DNA of 64,000 nucleotides from Vibrio owensii CAIM 1854 = LMG 25443 (GTDB lineage: Bacteria > Pseudomonadota > Gammaproteobacteria > Enterobacterales > Vibrionaceae). The stretch's first letter is position 1; the number at the start of each line of letters is the position of its first letter. The translations under genes and the position numbers were made by a program. The notes under the pieces were generated by a model. The model had not been told where the DNA came from. It made no database searches and saw only the letters and a list, made by a program, of their open reading frames with translations. Positions 25,999 through 36,200 of the stretch are shown piece by piece. The DNA is taken from positions 124,001 to 188,000 of the forward strand of contig NZ_JPRD01000023.1 of NCBI RefSeq assembly GCF_000817815.1, in the 5' to 3' direction.

Positions 25999-28900
25999 TT
26001 ACGCCTTGTTGCCAGTGCGATCTTTGCTGTCGGCGTTTTCGATTTGATTACCAGCTTGCGTACTTGCTTGACTAGGAGTTGAGTTACTTGGGCGCAACTC
26101 GCGTTGTTTCCACAGCTTGAAGATGGCTGGAAGTACCAAGAGCGTCAGTAGCAGTGCCGATGCCATACCACCAATCATTGGTGCGGCGATACGTTGCATC
26201 ACTTCTGACCCTGTACCTTCGCCGTACATGATCGGAATCAGACCAATAATGACCGTTAGTACCGTCATCATTACTGGGCGAACACGTAAGCCTGCACCTT
26301 CGCGAATGGCATCGGTTAGGTCTTTCGCCTCAAGCTTTTGTTGGCTCTCTTCCGCATCGAGTTTTTTGTAGTGCCACGCTTGGTTCAGGTAGACGAGCAT
26401 GATGACCCCAATCTCAACTGCGACACCTGCTAGGGCAATAAAGCCGACCCCGACGGCAATCGAGAAGTTGTAGTTGAGGATATGCATGAGCCACAAACCA
26501 CCGACCATAGCGAGCGGTAGGGTAAGCATGATGATCATCACTTCGCCGACACGACGGAAGCTGAAGTAAAGCAGCAGCATAATGATGGCGATGGTGATTG
26601 GTACCACGACACTCAAGCGATCTTTCGCACGCTCCATGTATTCGTATTGACCAGACCAAGCCAACGAGTAACCTGCAGGAAGCTCCAGTTGATCTGCCAC
26701 GACCTGTTGCGCTTCCACGACGTAAGAACCAAGGTCACGACCATCGATGTCGACAAACACCCAGCCGTTTGGACGTGCGTTTTCCGTCTTGATCATTGGA
26801 GGACCGTCTTCGTAACGAATGTCTGCTACGTCAGCCAGTGCAATACGAGCGCCATTTGGTGTCACTAACGGTAAGTTTTGCAGTTTTACCACTGAGTCAC
26901 GGTAGTCTTGTGGGTAACGAACGTTGATTGGGTAACGCTCCAAGCCTTCGATGGTTTCACCCACATTCATGCCGCCCACCGCGGTCGAGATCACCTGCTG
27001 AACATCTTTGATGCTTAAACCGTAACGCGCTGCCGCACGACGTTTAATGTCGATCGTGACATAGCGGCCTCCTGCTACACGCTCTGCATAAACCGATGCC
27101 GTGCCTTGTACACCATTAAGAATTGGCTCCAACTGAGAACCGATTTTCTCGATCACTTTCAGATCGGGTCCGGCGATCTTGATACCGATAGGGGTTTTGA
27201 TGCCCGTTGCCAGCATGTCGATACGCGTTTTGATCGGCATAACCCAAGCGTTAGTAAGACCAGGGAACTGAACCAGACTATCGAACTCTTTGCGTAGCGA
27301 CTCGGTTGTTACGCCTTCACGCCATTGATCGCGTGGCTTCAACTGAATCACGGTTTCGATCATGGTGAGTGGCGCTGGATCGGTTGCAGTCTCAGCACGA
27401 CCAATCTTGCCCCATACGGTTTTCACTTCTGGAACGGTTTTGATCAGCTTGTTGGTTTGTTGTAGAAGCTCGCGCGCTTTACCAATCGAGATACCTGGGT
27501 AGGTCGTTGGCATGTACATCAAGTCGCCTTCATCCAGCGGTGGGATGAACTCGCTACCCAGTTTACTGGTTGGGTAGTAAGCCGACGCCATTAGACCCAA
27601 TGCAATAACAATCATGGTCTTAGGGTATTTTAAGCTGGTGTTCAACAACGGGCGGTACAACGCGACCAAGCCGCGGTTAACCGGGTTTTTGTGTTCCGGT
27701 AACACCTTACCACGAATGAAGTAGCCCATAAGAACAGGGACGAGTGTGATTGCCAAACCTGCTGCCGCTGCCATGGCGTAAGTCTTAGTGAACGCAAGCG
27801 GCGAGAACATCTTGCCTTCCTGACCTTCTAAGGCGAACACCGGTACGAAGCTAAGTGTAATGATCAGCAACGAGAAGAACAGCGGTGCGCCGACCTCCTC
27901 TGCGGCTTTGCCAATTACTTGCCAGCGGTTCTTGTCGGTCAGTGGTGTTCGTTCAATGTGCTTATGAACGTTTTCAATCATCACGATTGCGCCATCCACC
28001 ATGGCACCAATGGCTATCGCAATACCACCCAAGGACATGATGTTGGCGTTGATGCCTTGCCAATGCATCACGATAAACGCACTAAGAATTCCGACAGGTA
28101 GACTCAGAGCGATAACCAATGAAGAACGAATGTGGAATAGGAACAACGCACACACAATCGCAACGACGATGAACTCTTCTGCAAGCTTCTTCCATAGGTT
28201 TTCTACCGCTGAATCGATAAGGGTAGAGCGGTCGTAGGTTGCCACAATTTCTACGCCTTCTGGTAGGCTGCGTTGTAGGTCTGCAAGTTTGTCTTTGACT
28301 TTCGCAATCACTTCACTGGCGTTTTCACCAAAACGCATCACGATAACCCCACCCACAGCTTCGCCTTCGCCATTCAACTCAGAGATACCACGGCGCATTT
28401 GTGGACCAAGATTAATGTCTGCGATGTCTCCTAATAGTAACGGCGTGCCTTTCTCGGTGACTTTTAGAGGCAGTGATTTGATGTCTTCAATGCTGGTTAA
28501 GTAACCCGTGGTACGAACCATGTGTTCGGCTTCCGCAACTTCGATAACGGACGCGCCGGTTTCTTGGTTGCCGTTTTGGATTGCCATGTTCACTTGTTGC
28601 AAAGTGAGGTTGTAAGCACGCAGCTTGGCAGGATCAATCTGTACTTGGTATTGCTTCACCATACCGCCCACGGTAGCGACTTCAGAGACGCCATCAACGG
28701 TTTGCAACTCGTACTTCAAGAACCAGTCTTGCAGGCTGCGAAGATCAGCCAAATCATGCTTGCCAGTTTTGTCTTGTAATACGTAGCTGTAAACCCAGCC
28801 TACGCCTGTCGCATCAGGACCTAAGGTTGGTTTTGCGTTCGGTGGGAGCTTTGGTGCTACTTGGCTTAAGTACTCCAACACGCGAGAACGTGCCCAGTAC

Positions 28901-29208
28901 ATGTCGGTATCATCGTTGAAAATGATATAAACATAAGAGTCACCAAAGAAGGAGTAGCCACGAACCGTCTCAGCACCCGGCACGGCAAGCATGGCGGTTG
29001 TAAGTGGGTAAGTGACTTGATCCTCGACGACTTGAGGAGCCTGACCTGGATAGCTTGTCTTGATGATCACTTGCACATCAGAAAGATCCGGAATGGCATC
29101 AACAGGCGTATTCTTTACACTGTAAAGTCCGCCTAATACAAGAGCTAAGGTCGCGATCAACACTAAGAAACGGTTGCTCAATGACCAACGAATAATTGCA
29201 CTGATCAT
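25999..29208 (-). CDS. cusA: Copper/silver RND efflux pump, CusA/CzcA family (HME)
   Basis: A 1069-residue heavy-metal RND transporter. It has the N-terminal helix motif NRFLVLIATLALVLGGLYS, the HME-type relay motif AIGAMVDGAIVMIENVHKHIE with a single Asp pattern unlike the HAE1 pump at 6.4 kb, and a duplicated RND layout. The C-terminal tail is long and hydrophilic. The start ATG overlaps the cusB stop by 4 bp, so the two are coupled. Copper rather than zinc/cobalt is inferred from the CusF domains on CusB and the cupredoxin next door. Confidence 0.93.
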   Translation of the reverse strand: MISAIIRWSLSNRFLVLIATLALVLGGLYSVKNTPVDAIPDLSDVQVIIKTSYPGQAPQVVEDQVTYPLTTAMLAVPGAETVRGYSFFGDSYVYIIFNDDTDMYWARSRVLEYLSQVAPKLPPNAKPTLGPDATGVGWVYSYVLQDKTGKHDLADLRSLQDWFLKYELQTVDGVSEVATVGGMVKQYQVQIDPAKLRAYNLTLQQVNMAIQNGNQETGASVIEVAEAEHMVRTTGYLTSIEDIKSLPLKVTEKGTPLLLGDIADINLGPQMRRGISELNGEGEAVGGVIVMRFGENASEVIAKVKDKLADLQRSLPEGVEIVATYDRSTLIDSAVENLWKKLAEEFIVVAIVCALFLFHIRSSLVIALSLPVGILSAFIVMHWQGINANIMSLGGIAIAIGAMVDGAIVMIENVHKHIERTPLTDKNRWQVIGKAAEEVGAPLFFSLLIITLSFVPVFALEGQEGKMFSPLAFTKTYAMAAAAGLAITLVPVLMGYFIRGKVLPEHKNPVNRGLVALYRPLLNTSLKYPKTMIVIALGLMASAYYPTSKLGSEFIPPLDEGDLMYMPTTYPGISIGKARELLQQTNKLIKTVPEVKTVWGKIGRAETATDPAPLTMIETVIQLKPRDQWREGVTTESLRKEFDSLVQFPGLTNAWVMPIKTRIDMLATGIKTPIGIKIAGPDLKVIEKIGSQLEPILNGVQGTASVYAERVAGGRYVTIDIKRRAAARYGLSIKDVQQVISTAVGGMNVGETIEGLERYPINVRYPQDYRDSVVKLQNLPLVTPNGARIALADVADIRYEDGPPMIKTENARPNGWVFVDIDGRDLGSYVVEAQQVVADQLELPAGYSLAWSGQYEYMERAKDRLSVVVPITIAIIMLLLYFSFRRVGEVMIIMLTLPLAMVGGLWLMHILNYNFSIAVGVGFIALAGVAVEIGVIMLVYLNQAWHYKKLDAEESQQKLEAKDLTDAIREGAGLRVRPVMMTVLTVIIGLIPIMYGEGTGSEVMQRIAAPMIGGMASALLLTLLVLPAIFKLWKQRELRPSNSTPSQASTQAGNQIENADSKDRTGNKA

Positions 29209-30929
29209 AGTGATTCCTCAACCGCCTCTGTTGCTGGCGTTAGCTGTTTAAGAATGTAATCAGATCCTTGTTTTTCAACTAGAAACCGAACTTTTTCTCC
29301 TTCTTCAAAACCTGATAAATCCACCTCTTCACCGACAGAGAAGTTCATTTCGCCCGCATCCCAATTCCATTCTGCTACTGGTAGGTGGTTTAAGGTAATC
29401 ATGCCAAAATCAGCCATCAGCATCGTGATGTCACCAGTTAGCCAAACTTCAGCTGCAATGACGCTGTTGTCTGCCTTATAGTCAACGATTTGATACTGAC
29501 CAGATTCTGTTTTCTGCATTTCAAATTCGATAGCCTGACCTTTTTTCAAGTTACCCATCTCGACGCCATCAGCAAAAGTAAAGTTCATCACCATGCCTGG
29601 CCAATCCCATTCTGGTACCGGCTGGTGGTTAATGGTCAGCATGCGGTGATCTCTCATTACATCTGTGATTTCGCCTTTTGCCCATGCCGTTTCTGCCGCT
29701 GCTTCTATGCCGTTGATGCGAGACAGATCTGCTGACTGGCTTGATTCAGAGTCAAGCATGAAGTGAGATGACGTTACGATCTTGTCGTCTTGTTTAAGTC
29801 CTTGTAATACTTCGATTTGTTCGCCAGCTTCACGACCGACTTCAATTCGAGCAGAACGGTATTTGCCATTACCTTCAGCCAGAACAACGCGAGTCATGCC
29901 GCCGGAGCGAATAACGGATGACTTAGGAATGGTTAATACCGCATCGTCAGTGACAGGTTGCAACGCGATATTGGCAAACATGTTAGGCTTTAGATCGCCA
30001 TTTGGGTTAGGGAACTTGAGACGTACGCGTAACGTACGTGTTTTCGGGTCGAGGATTGGGTACACGTAATCCACGACACCTTGCCATTCAGTACCAGGAA
30101 TCGCGTCAAGGGTCATCGTGGCTTGAGAGCCTGCTTTCATCCAGTGTGCTTGACGCTCAAAGACTTCTGCATCAACCCAAACATTGTCCAAAGGACCGGC
30201 ACTGATCACCGCTTGAGCAGGGGACAAATAGCCACCTTCACGCACGTTTAAGCTAGCGATAACGCCATCAGCAGGCGCTTTGATTTCAATGGTTTGCGAT
30301 GCTTTACCGCTACGAGTAATGGATTTGATTTGAGCACGGTCAACCCCAAGCGTTACCAAGCGTTCGGTCGCGCCTTTTACAAGGCCTTTGCGGCCAGTGC
30401 GGTACGCATTCAGCAATTCTTCTTGTGCTTTAACCAGTTCAGGAGAGTAGAGCGTGAACAGCACATCGCCTTTCTTCACTTTCTCACCCACGGCATTGAT
30501 GTAGAGTTTTTCTACCCAACCCGCCACACGAACGTTGGTTTGCCATAACAGACTTTCATCAAAGGCAATATAGCCAACCGTTTCGATGCGTGGTGATAGC
30601 TGTTGTAGTGTCGCGTTTGCGGTTTTAACCCCGAGGTTGTTCTCTACTGAAGGGTCAATAGTCACTGTACCCGGTGCGTCTTGTTCACCGGATAGGTCTT
30701 CTGCGTAAACCGGAATCAAATCCATGCCCATTGGGGACTTACCCGGCTTGTCGCGTTTGTAGTTCGGATCCATTGGGGCAACCCAGTAAAGCGGATCATT
30801 AGAGCTTGCAGCAGACTCGCCACCCATCGCACTCATGTCATGAGTTGAGCCCGTAAGAAAATGATTAGCACCAAACCCTAAAGCACCACCAACAATCAGC
30901 GCGATGGTTGCAACTTGTAATGTTTTCAT
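29205..30929 (-). CDS. cusB: CusB-type adaptor fused to two C-terminal CusF domains
   Basis: A 574-residue adaptor, much longer than E. coli CusB (about 400). Order: an N-terminal membrane anchor; a heavy-metal-binding motif (YWVAPMDPNYKRDKPGKSPM) near 48-67; lipoyl, hairpin and beta-barrel domains to about 400; then two CusF-like domains at about 417-485 and 495-565. In the first, His, Trp, Met and Met have the CusF spacing (H, +8 W, +11 M, +13 M). In the second, the first Met is replaced by Gly while His, Trp and the last Met remain. In E. coli CusF is a separate chaperone, so here the chaperone is tethered to the pump. It is coupled to cusA and 12 bp from cusC. Confidence 0.92.
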   Translation of the reverse strand: MKTLQVATIALIVGGALGFGANHFLTGSTHDMSAMGGESAASSNDPLYWVAPMDPNYKRDKPGKSPMGMDLIPVYAEDLSGEQDAPGTVTIDPSVENNLGVKTANATLQQLSPRIETVGYIAFDESLLWQTNVRVAGWVEKLYINAVGEKVKKGDVLFTLYSPELVKAQEELLNAYRTGRKGLVKGATERLVTLGVDRAQIKSITRSGKASQTIEIKAPADGVIASLNVREGGYLSPAQAVISAGPLDNVWVDAEVFERQAHWMKAGSQATMTLDAIPGTEWQGVVDYVYPILDPKTRTLRVRLKFPNPNGDLKPNMFANIALQPVTDDAVLTIPKSSVIRSGGMTRVVLAEGNGKYRSARIEVGREAGEQIEVLQGLKQDDKIVTSSHFMLDSESSQSADLSRINGIEAAAETAWAKGEITDVMRDHRMLTINHQPVPEWDWPGMVMNFTFADGVEMGNLKKGQAIEFEMQKTESGQYQIVDYKADNSVIAAEVWLTGDITMLMADFGMITLNHLPVAEWNWDAGEMNFSVGEEVDLSGFEEGEKVRFLVEKQGSDYILKQLTPATEAVEESL

Positions 30930-30941
30930 TGTTTTACCTTA

Positions 30942-32330
30942 TTATTTTTTAAATTCAGACAGTTCTGGTTGCTCGACTTGATAGTCGAAACCACCGAGTA
31001 GGGTGGCTAAATTGCTGTTTGCGATGTTGAGATCGGTCAGCAGACGTTGTTGCTCTAATTGCAGAGCCAACTCGTCAGTCGTGGCAGAAATCACATCGTT
31101 AAACTGCGCTGTGTTGTTTTGATAACCCCGCTCAACGGCTTGAATGCGCGCTTTCGCTTGAGGCAATAAGGTGGATTGATAACGTTCTAAACGCTGGGTT
31201 AAGTTGCCGCGATCAACCAGCAAAGTGTTCACCTTGGCATTCATCTGCGTTAGTAAGGTGTCTTTTTGCGATTGTGCCGCGCCAACTTGGTATTGAGCGG
31301 CCGCGAGATTGCGATCTTGGCGGTCACCTGTGAACAGTGGAATGTCCATGGTGAGGTAAGCGCTAACCAAATCGGAGGCGGGCTCACCCATCATGTTGTC
31401 GGCTTGGCGGTAGGCGTACATTACTTCGACGCCAAATTGTGGGTTGTAGGCTTGCTCAGCAATTTCCACCTGCGTTTTATTGGCAGAAATGCTGACGTCG
31501 GCCATCTTAACCATCGGGTGTTGGCTGAGTTGCTGATAATGCTTGGTGGAACCCTGACTGGCAGCAAGTTTGCTGTTCAGTGTGTCCCAATTAAGTTGAT
31601 TGCTCGCATGCAGGGCCTGTTCATTCGCCAACCAATCTGACCCCAACCATTCGGAGAGTTGAGAGATAAGACGACGTTGCATTTGTGCGTTGGCTTGCAG
31701 TTTCTCATCCAACTTGCTGACTTGAAGTTGGGCGTTGAGCAGATCTTGCGCTTCACTCTTACCAATCGAATAGTTGGTTTGAATAAAGCTTTCCATTTCC
31801 TTCATCAACTTGCGGTTCTCAAGCATGATTTGCTCCGCGCGTTGCTGGTAACCAAGCTCTAACCAAAGTTGAGTCATGCTGTTGGCCACCTCAAGCTCAC
31901 GAGCATGAACTTGAAGCCCAAGGCCGTCAGCTTGTTGATTGGCTTTTTTCTGCTGTAAATCAAGCGTCGAGCCACGCTCAAACTGTTGCATTAAACCAAC
32001 GGAGATGTTGGTCATTGGGTCTTCATCGAATTTGAAGCTGTCGACAGGCAAGCCACCAAAACCCACTTTCAGTTTTGGGTCCATCAAGGTCGCGCTCGCG
32101 ACGCCTGTTTCACGCATGGCAGCGGACTGCGCTGAGTATTGCTTACGATTGCCATCGTTACTCAAAGCGACGTTGATCAGTTGGGCAAGCTTGGTGGTCG
32201 AAGCTCGCTCACTTGATGCGGAATTTTGCGCTGCGTGCGTCTCTTTACCTGCGGCGTTAACCAAGGTTGGCGCAGCGACCAGAGCCACCATAAAAATAGG
32301 TGCAGCTAAGCGGTATGGCTTGATATCCAT
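30942..32330 (-). CDS. cusC: TolC-like outer-membrane efflux channel of the copper system (CusC-like)
   Basis: A 462-residue OEP-family protein with a signal peptide (cleavage near VNA-AG). Two repeated coiled-coil halves are evident (ELEVANSMTQLWLELGYQQRAEQI and a later LLTDLNIANSNLATLL). It should form the trimeric exit duct for CusBA. Unlike E. coli CusC it shows no lipobox. The stop lies 12 bp before cusB, so the three pump genes form one transcription unit. Confidence 0.88.
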   Translation of the reverse strand: MDIKPYRLAAPIFMVALVAAPTLVNAAGKETHAAQNSASSERASTTKLAQLINVALSNDGNRKQYSAQSAAMRETGVASATLMDPKLKVGFGGLPVDSFKFDEDPMTNISVGLMQQFERGSTLDLQQKKANQQADGLGLQVHARELEVANSMTQLWLELGYQQRAEQIMLENRKLMKEMESFIQTNYSIGKSEAQDLLNAQLQVSKLDEKLQANAQMQRRLISQLSEWLGSDWLANEQALHASNQLNWDTLNSKLAASQGSTKHYQQLSQHPMVKMADVSISANKTQVEIAEQAYNPQFGVEVMYAYRQADNMMGEPASDLVSAYLTMDIPLFTGDRQDRNLAAAQYQVGAAQSQKDTLLTQMNAKVNTLLVDRGNLTQRLERYQSTLLPQAKARIQAVERGYQNNTAQFNDVISATTDELALQLEQQRLLTDLNIANSNLATLLGGFDYQVEQPELSEFKK

Positions 32331-32465
32331 AATCTAAATCCAGTGTTCGCCGGATCGATGGAGGTGCGGATTTTATTGCGGGAACAGTAAAGCCTTGTTA
32401 CCTCATCGTTCAGGCGCATTAAAACAACCTGCGATATACGCGCAGGGTCGAATGCTAGGACGGAT

Positions 32466-32888
32466 TTAGGCTATAGGAGGTCGGTACAAGTCGCGGCTGA
32501 CGTGTACGACTGGGGAAGCAACTTCAGGAGTAATAGTTGCGCGATAGACGACGGGCATCGGGCTATTGACAGGATTCGGTAGGGGGACGAAAACTATCGT
32601 ACACGCGGCAGTACAGCAGGTATGAACCATGCCAGAGCCTCCACCACAGTTCATGCTGGTTTCTCTTGCATCGCCATCTTCGGACATAGAAGCGTCAGTC
32701 ATGGAGACGTCCATCATGCCAGGCATACCGCAGTGTTCGCCGTCACTCATCATAGAAGGATGGTGAGCCATGCCAGTAGACATCATTTGAATATTCATCA
32801 ACGGCTCACTGTTCGCCACACTAGATACCAATAGCACTAGTGTCGTGAAGAGAGTTAACCAGATTGTATGCAGCGATTTTAAGTGCAT
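32466..32888 (-). CDS. Exported Met/His/Cys-rich small protein, first gene of the copper operon
   Basis: About 140 residues. An upstream ATG exists at 32900, but the ATG at 32888 (MHLKSLHTIW) has GGGAAAGGG before it and leads straight into the signal peptide (cleavage near ANS-EP). The mature part has many Met and His (MMSTGMAHHPSMM, HCGMPGMM) and a Cys cluster HTCCTAAC, suited to copper binding, and ends in RPPIA. It resembles small DUF2946-like proteins of copper operons, but I am not certain. A 135-bp gap separates it from cusC. The copper-type promoter lies just upstream. Confidence 0.75.
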   Translation of the reverse strand: MHLKSLHTIWLTLFTTLVLLVSSVANSEPLMNIQMMSTGMAHHPSMMSDGEHCGMPGMMDVSMTDASMSEDGDARETSMNCGGGSGMVHTCCTAACTIVFVPLPNPVNSPMPVVYRATITPEVASPVVHVSRDLYRPPIA

Positions 32889-32930
32889 ACCCTTTCCCAT
32901 GTGTTTGATGAAAATGATGAAAACCCTTCG

Positions 32931-32961
32931 ATTCTAAAGGTTAACCTAAGGGTAAGGTCAA
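32931..32961 (-). promoter_or_regulatory. MerR/CueR-type promoter of the copper operon
   Basis: On the minus strand TTGACC and TAGAAT are 19 bp apart. That over-long spacing is the signature of promoters activated by MerR-family proteins such as CueR. The spacer holds an imperfect dyad (ACCTTACCC / GGTTAACCT). The promoter sits about 40 bp before the first gene of the operon. Confidence 0.72.
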
Positions 32962-33002
32962 TCATTTATTACTCTTATTATCAAAATAGTCCAACCCTTC
33001 AG

Positions 33003-33075
33003 TTTTCGCACTTTCGAGGGAGTAAAACGTTTGTTAAACACCGAGTGTTGAAAGTTAGCGAAAGAAGCCCTCGCT
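33003..33075 (+). promoter_or_regulatory. Structured leader upstream of the formate dehydrogenase fusion
   Basis: TTTTCGCACTTTC (33003-33015) can pair with GAAAGTTAGCGAAA (33050-33063) with a 2-base bulge. An inner hairpin AACAC/GTGTT lies inside, and the sequence runs on into CCCTCGCTTTTT. It could be a riboswitch-like leader or a terminator. It lies in a 300-bp gap that otherwise holds only the divergent copper promoter. Confidence 0.4.
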
Positions 33076-33203
33076 TTTTATGACACGTGAAAAATGTGGT
33101 TTATAAGTTTTACATCACACTAACTTGTCTTACAAATGATTATCCTTATAGAATGCATGGTTTTACTTGTGCAGATTTGGGTTTGCTTTGCTGCGGGGGT
33201 TGC

Positions 33204-36200
33204 ATGATAGAAATTGTCATCGATGGAAAATATAGAATTGTAGAAGAGGGTCTAACCCTTTTAGAAGCAGCAAAAGTGTGTGGGGTCGAGATCCCATCGC
33301 TGTGCGGAATGAACAAAAGTAATGAAAAAGTACCGTGTGACTTGTGTGTGGTTGAAGTCGAAAGTGGCGGTACTAAGCGTGCGTGTGAACTCGAAGTTTA
33401 CCGTGGCCTGAATGTGGTCACGCAATCAGAACAACTAAGCGAGCACCGCAGAAAAGCACTTAACCGCATCATGACGGACCATTACGCCGATTGTGAAGCG
33501 CCATGTAAAACCGCGTGTCCAGCGGGTGTAGATATCCAATCGTACCTTTATCACATCGCACAGAACGATCATCAAAAAGCGATTGAAGTGATTAAGCGTA
33601 CGCTTCCTATGCCGCTATCGATTGGTCGTGTGTGCCCGGCATTTTGTGAGAGTGAATGTCGCCGCTCGTTAGTCGATGAGCCTATTGCAATTCGTCAGCT
33701 AAAACGTCATGCCGCGGATGCGGATTTGTCTGCGCATGAAGCCTACGTACCAGAAAAGAAACCGAGCAAAGGTTTGAACATTGCCGTCGTCGGCAGTGGT
33801 CCCGGTGGTCTAACGGCTGGCTACTACTTATCGAATGAAGGCTACGACGTTACGGTCTTTGAATCCATGCCAAAAGCGGGCGGTTGGTTGCGTTACGGTA
33901 TTCCTGAATACCGTTTGCCAAAAGACATTCTCGATAAAGAAATCGAACTGATGTGCCGTAATGGCATGCAAGTTCACACCAATCAAAAGCTGGGTGTGGA
34001 TTTCACGCTTTCTCAATTGAGTGAAGAATACGACGCGGTGTGTTTGGCTGTCGGTGCGTCTCAAGCGGTTGAAATGCACTACACACGCAGTGACCTTGAA
34101 GGTTGCTACTTAGGCGTTGATTACCTCAAAGATTACGTTACCGAGCAAAACTACGTCACGGGTCAGAAAGTCGCGGTGATCGGTGGTGGTAACACGGCAA
34201 TTGACTGTGCTCGTACTGCGCGTCGTGCTGGTGCAGACACCACGTTGATTTATCGTCGTACTCGTGACGAAATGCCGGCAGAAGACTACGAGATTGTCGA
34301 AGCGGAACACGAAGGGGTGAAATTCCACTTCTTGACCAACCCTGCAGAAAACCTTGCCGATGAAACCGGACGCGTGAATGCGATTCGTCTAGAGCGCATG
34401 GCGTTGGGGGAGCCGGATGCATCTGGTCGTCGAAGCCCTAAACCAACTGGCGAGTTCTTCACCGAAGAGTTCGACACCGTGATTGCGGCAGTATCGCAAA
34501 AGCCAGATCTGAGCTTCCTCGAAGGCGAAGATTTGTCGATTCCGCTTACGCGTTGGAACACCTCTGATGCCGATGAAAAGACCATGCACACCGGCACGGG
34601 CAACATCTTCAGTATTGGTGATTTCCGCCGTGGTCCTGCAACGGCAGTTGAAGCCGTGGGTGATGGCCGCGTTGCGGCAAAAGCCATTGATCTGTTTTTG
34701 AATGGCGATATGGCAGATATGCCAAAGGCGGCGTTCAACTCGCGCAAAGAGAAAAAACTCTCTCAAGTCGATCCATTTCACTTCGAGAACATCCAAAAAG
34801 TCGCTCGCTCTATCATGCCTGAGCTGACTCCAGCACAACGCGAGCAAAGCTTCGCTGAAGTGGAGTTGGGCTTTGATAACGAAGAAGCGATGAAGGAAGC
34901 GGCGCGCTGTCTAGAATGTGGCTGTCAGGCAAATACCGATTGTGCGCTGCGTGATTACTCCACCGAATATGAAGCTGAGCAAAGCTTTGACTTCTCCTTG
35001 CAGATTAAATCACACCAAGATTGGTTAGATCTTCGTGCGAAAGACTTGCGTCATAAGTACGAAGTTGACCGCAGTTCTGAGTTTATTGAGTTTGATGCTA
35101 ACCGCTGTATTAGCTGTGGTCAGTGCATCCAAGCGTGCCGCGACAAAGCCGTACACGGTGTACTGAACTTCGTGTGCGATAAACAAGGTCGTCCGGCATT
35201 GCGTCCTGACGACCGTCCACACTTTGGAAGTAACAAGAATGGCTTAACCCTAATGGGTGATTCGAACTGCGTGCAATGTGGCGCGTGTGTTCAAGTGTGT
35301 CCAACGGGTGCAATGGTCGACAGTCGTGACCGTTCGCAAGGCCGGACTGAAGATCTGAAAGCGGTCGACACCATTTGTACATACTGTGGTGTGGGTTGTA
35401 AGTTGACTATGTTCGTGGACGAAGCAACCAATACGATTCGTTACGTGAAGGGTGGTGACTCGCCAGTGAACCAAGGCATGTTGTGTGTGAAAGGGCGCTT
35501 TGGTTTTGATTTCATTGGCAGTGAAGAGCGTCTTACCACGCCATTGATCCGTAAAGACGGTTGGCTGCAACCTGCAAGCTGGGAAGAGGCGATTCAACTG
35601 ATTGCGAGCAAGTTCTCAGGCATCAAGCAAGATTTTGGCAGCAACGCATTGGCGGGTTTCTCTTCAGCGAAAACCACCAACGAAGACAACTACGCGTTCC
35701 AAAAATTTGTCCGTCGTGAACTGGGCACCAATAACGTCGATCACTGTGCGCGTTTGTGTCACGCATCGAGTGTAACCGGCCTTGAAGCGTCACTGGGTAG
35801 TGGTGCAATGACCAATGACATCCCAAGTATTAAGCACTCGGATGTGATCTTTATTATTGGTTCGGATACCACATCAGCACACCCGATCATCGCTTCACAC
35901 ATTAAACAAGCAATTCGTCACCACGGCGCTCGCTTGATTGTGGCTGACCCGAAACGTGTCGATATGGCAGAGCATGCTGAGCTGTATATGGCTCACCGTC
36001 CGGGTACGGATGTGATGCTCCTAAATGGTGTCATGCAGCAGATCATCAAGAACGGTTGGTACGATCAAGAGTACATCGAAGAACGTGTCGACGGCTTTGA
36101 TACCTTACTGCAAGAAGTTATGTCGCCAGCTTATAACCTCGATAAAGTGGAGTTGGTTACGGGCGTAAAAGCCGAAGACATTCAAGCAATGGCGCGCATG

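Noticed and set aside
31266..31640. 124-residue plus-strand ORF inside cusC
   Set aside because: It is an antisense shadow of a clear TolC-like gene, with no ribosome site or protein-like composition.
34286..34847. Two 150-residue minus-strand ORFs inside the formate dehydrogenase fusion
   Set aside because: They overlap each other and the conserved GltD domain; codon bias of the real gene creates open antisense frames.
35700..35800. Possible selenocysteine codon in the formate dehydrogenase
   Set aside because: The codon at the catalytic position is TGT (Cys) and the frame has no in-frame TGA, so no SECIS element is needed.
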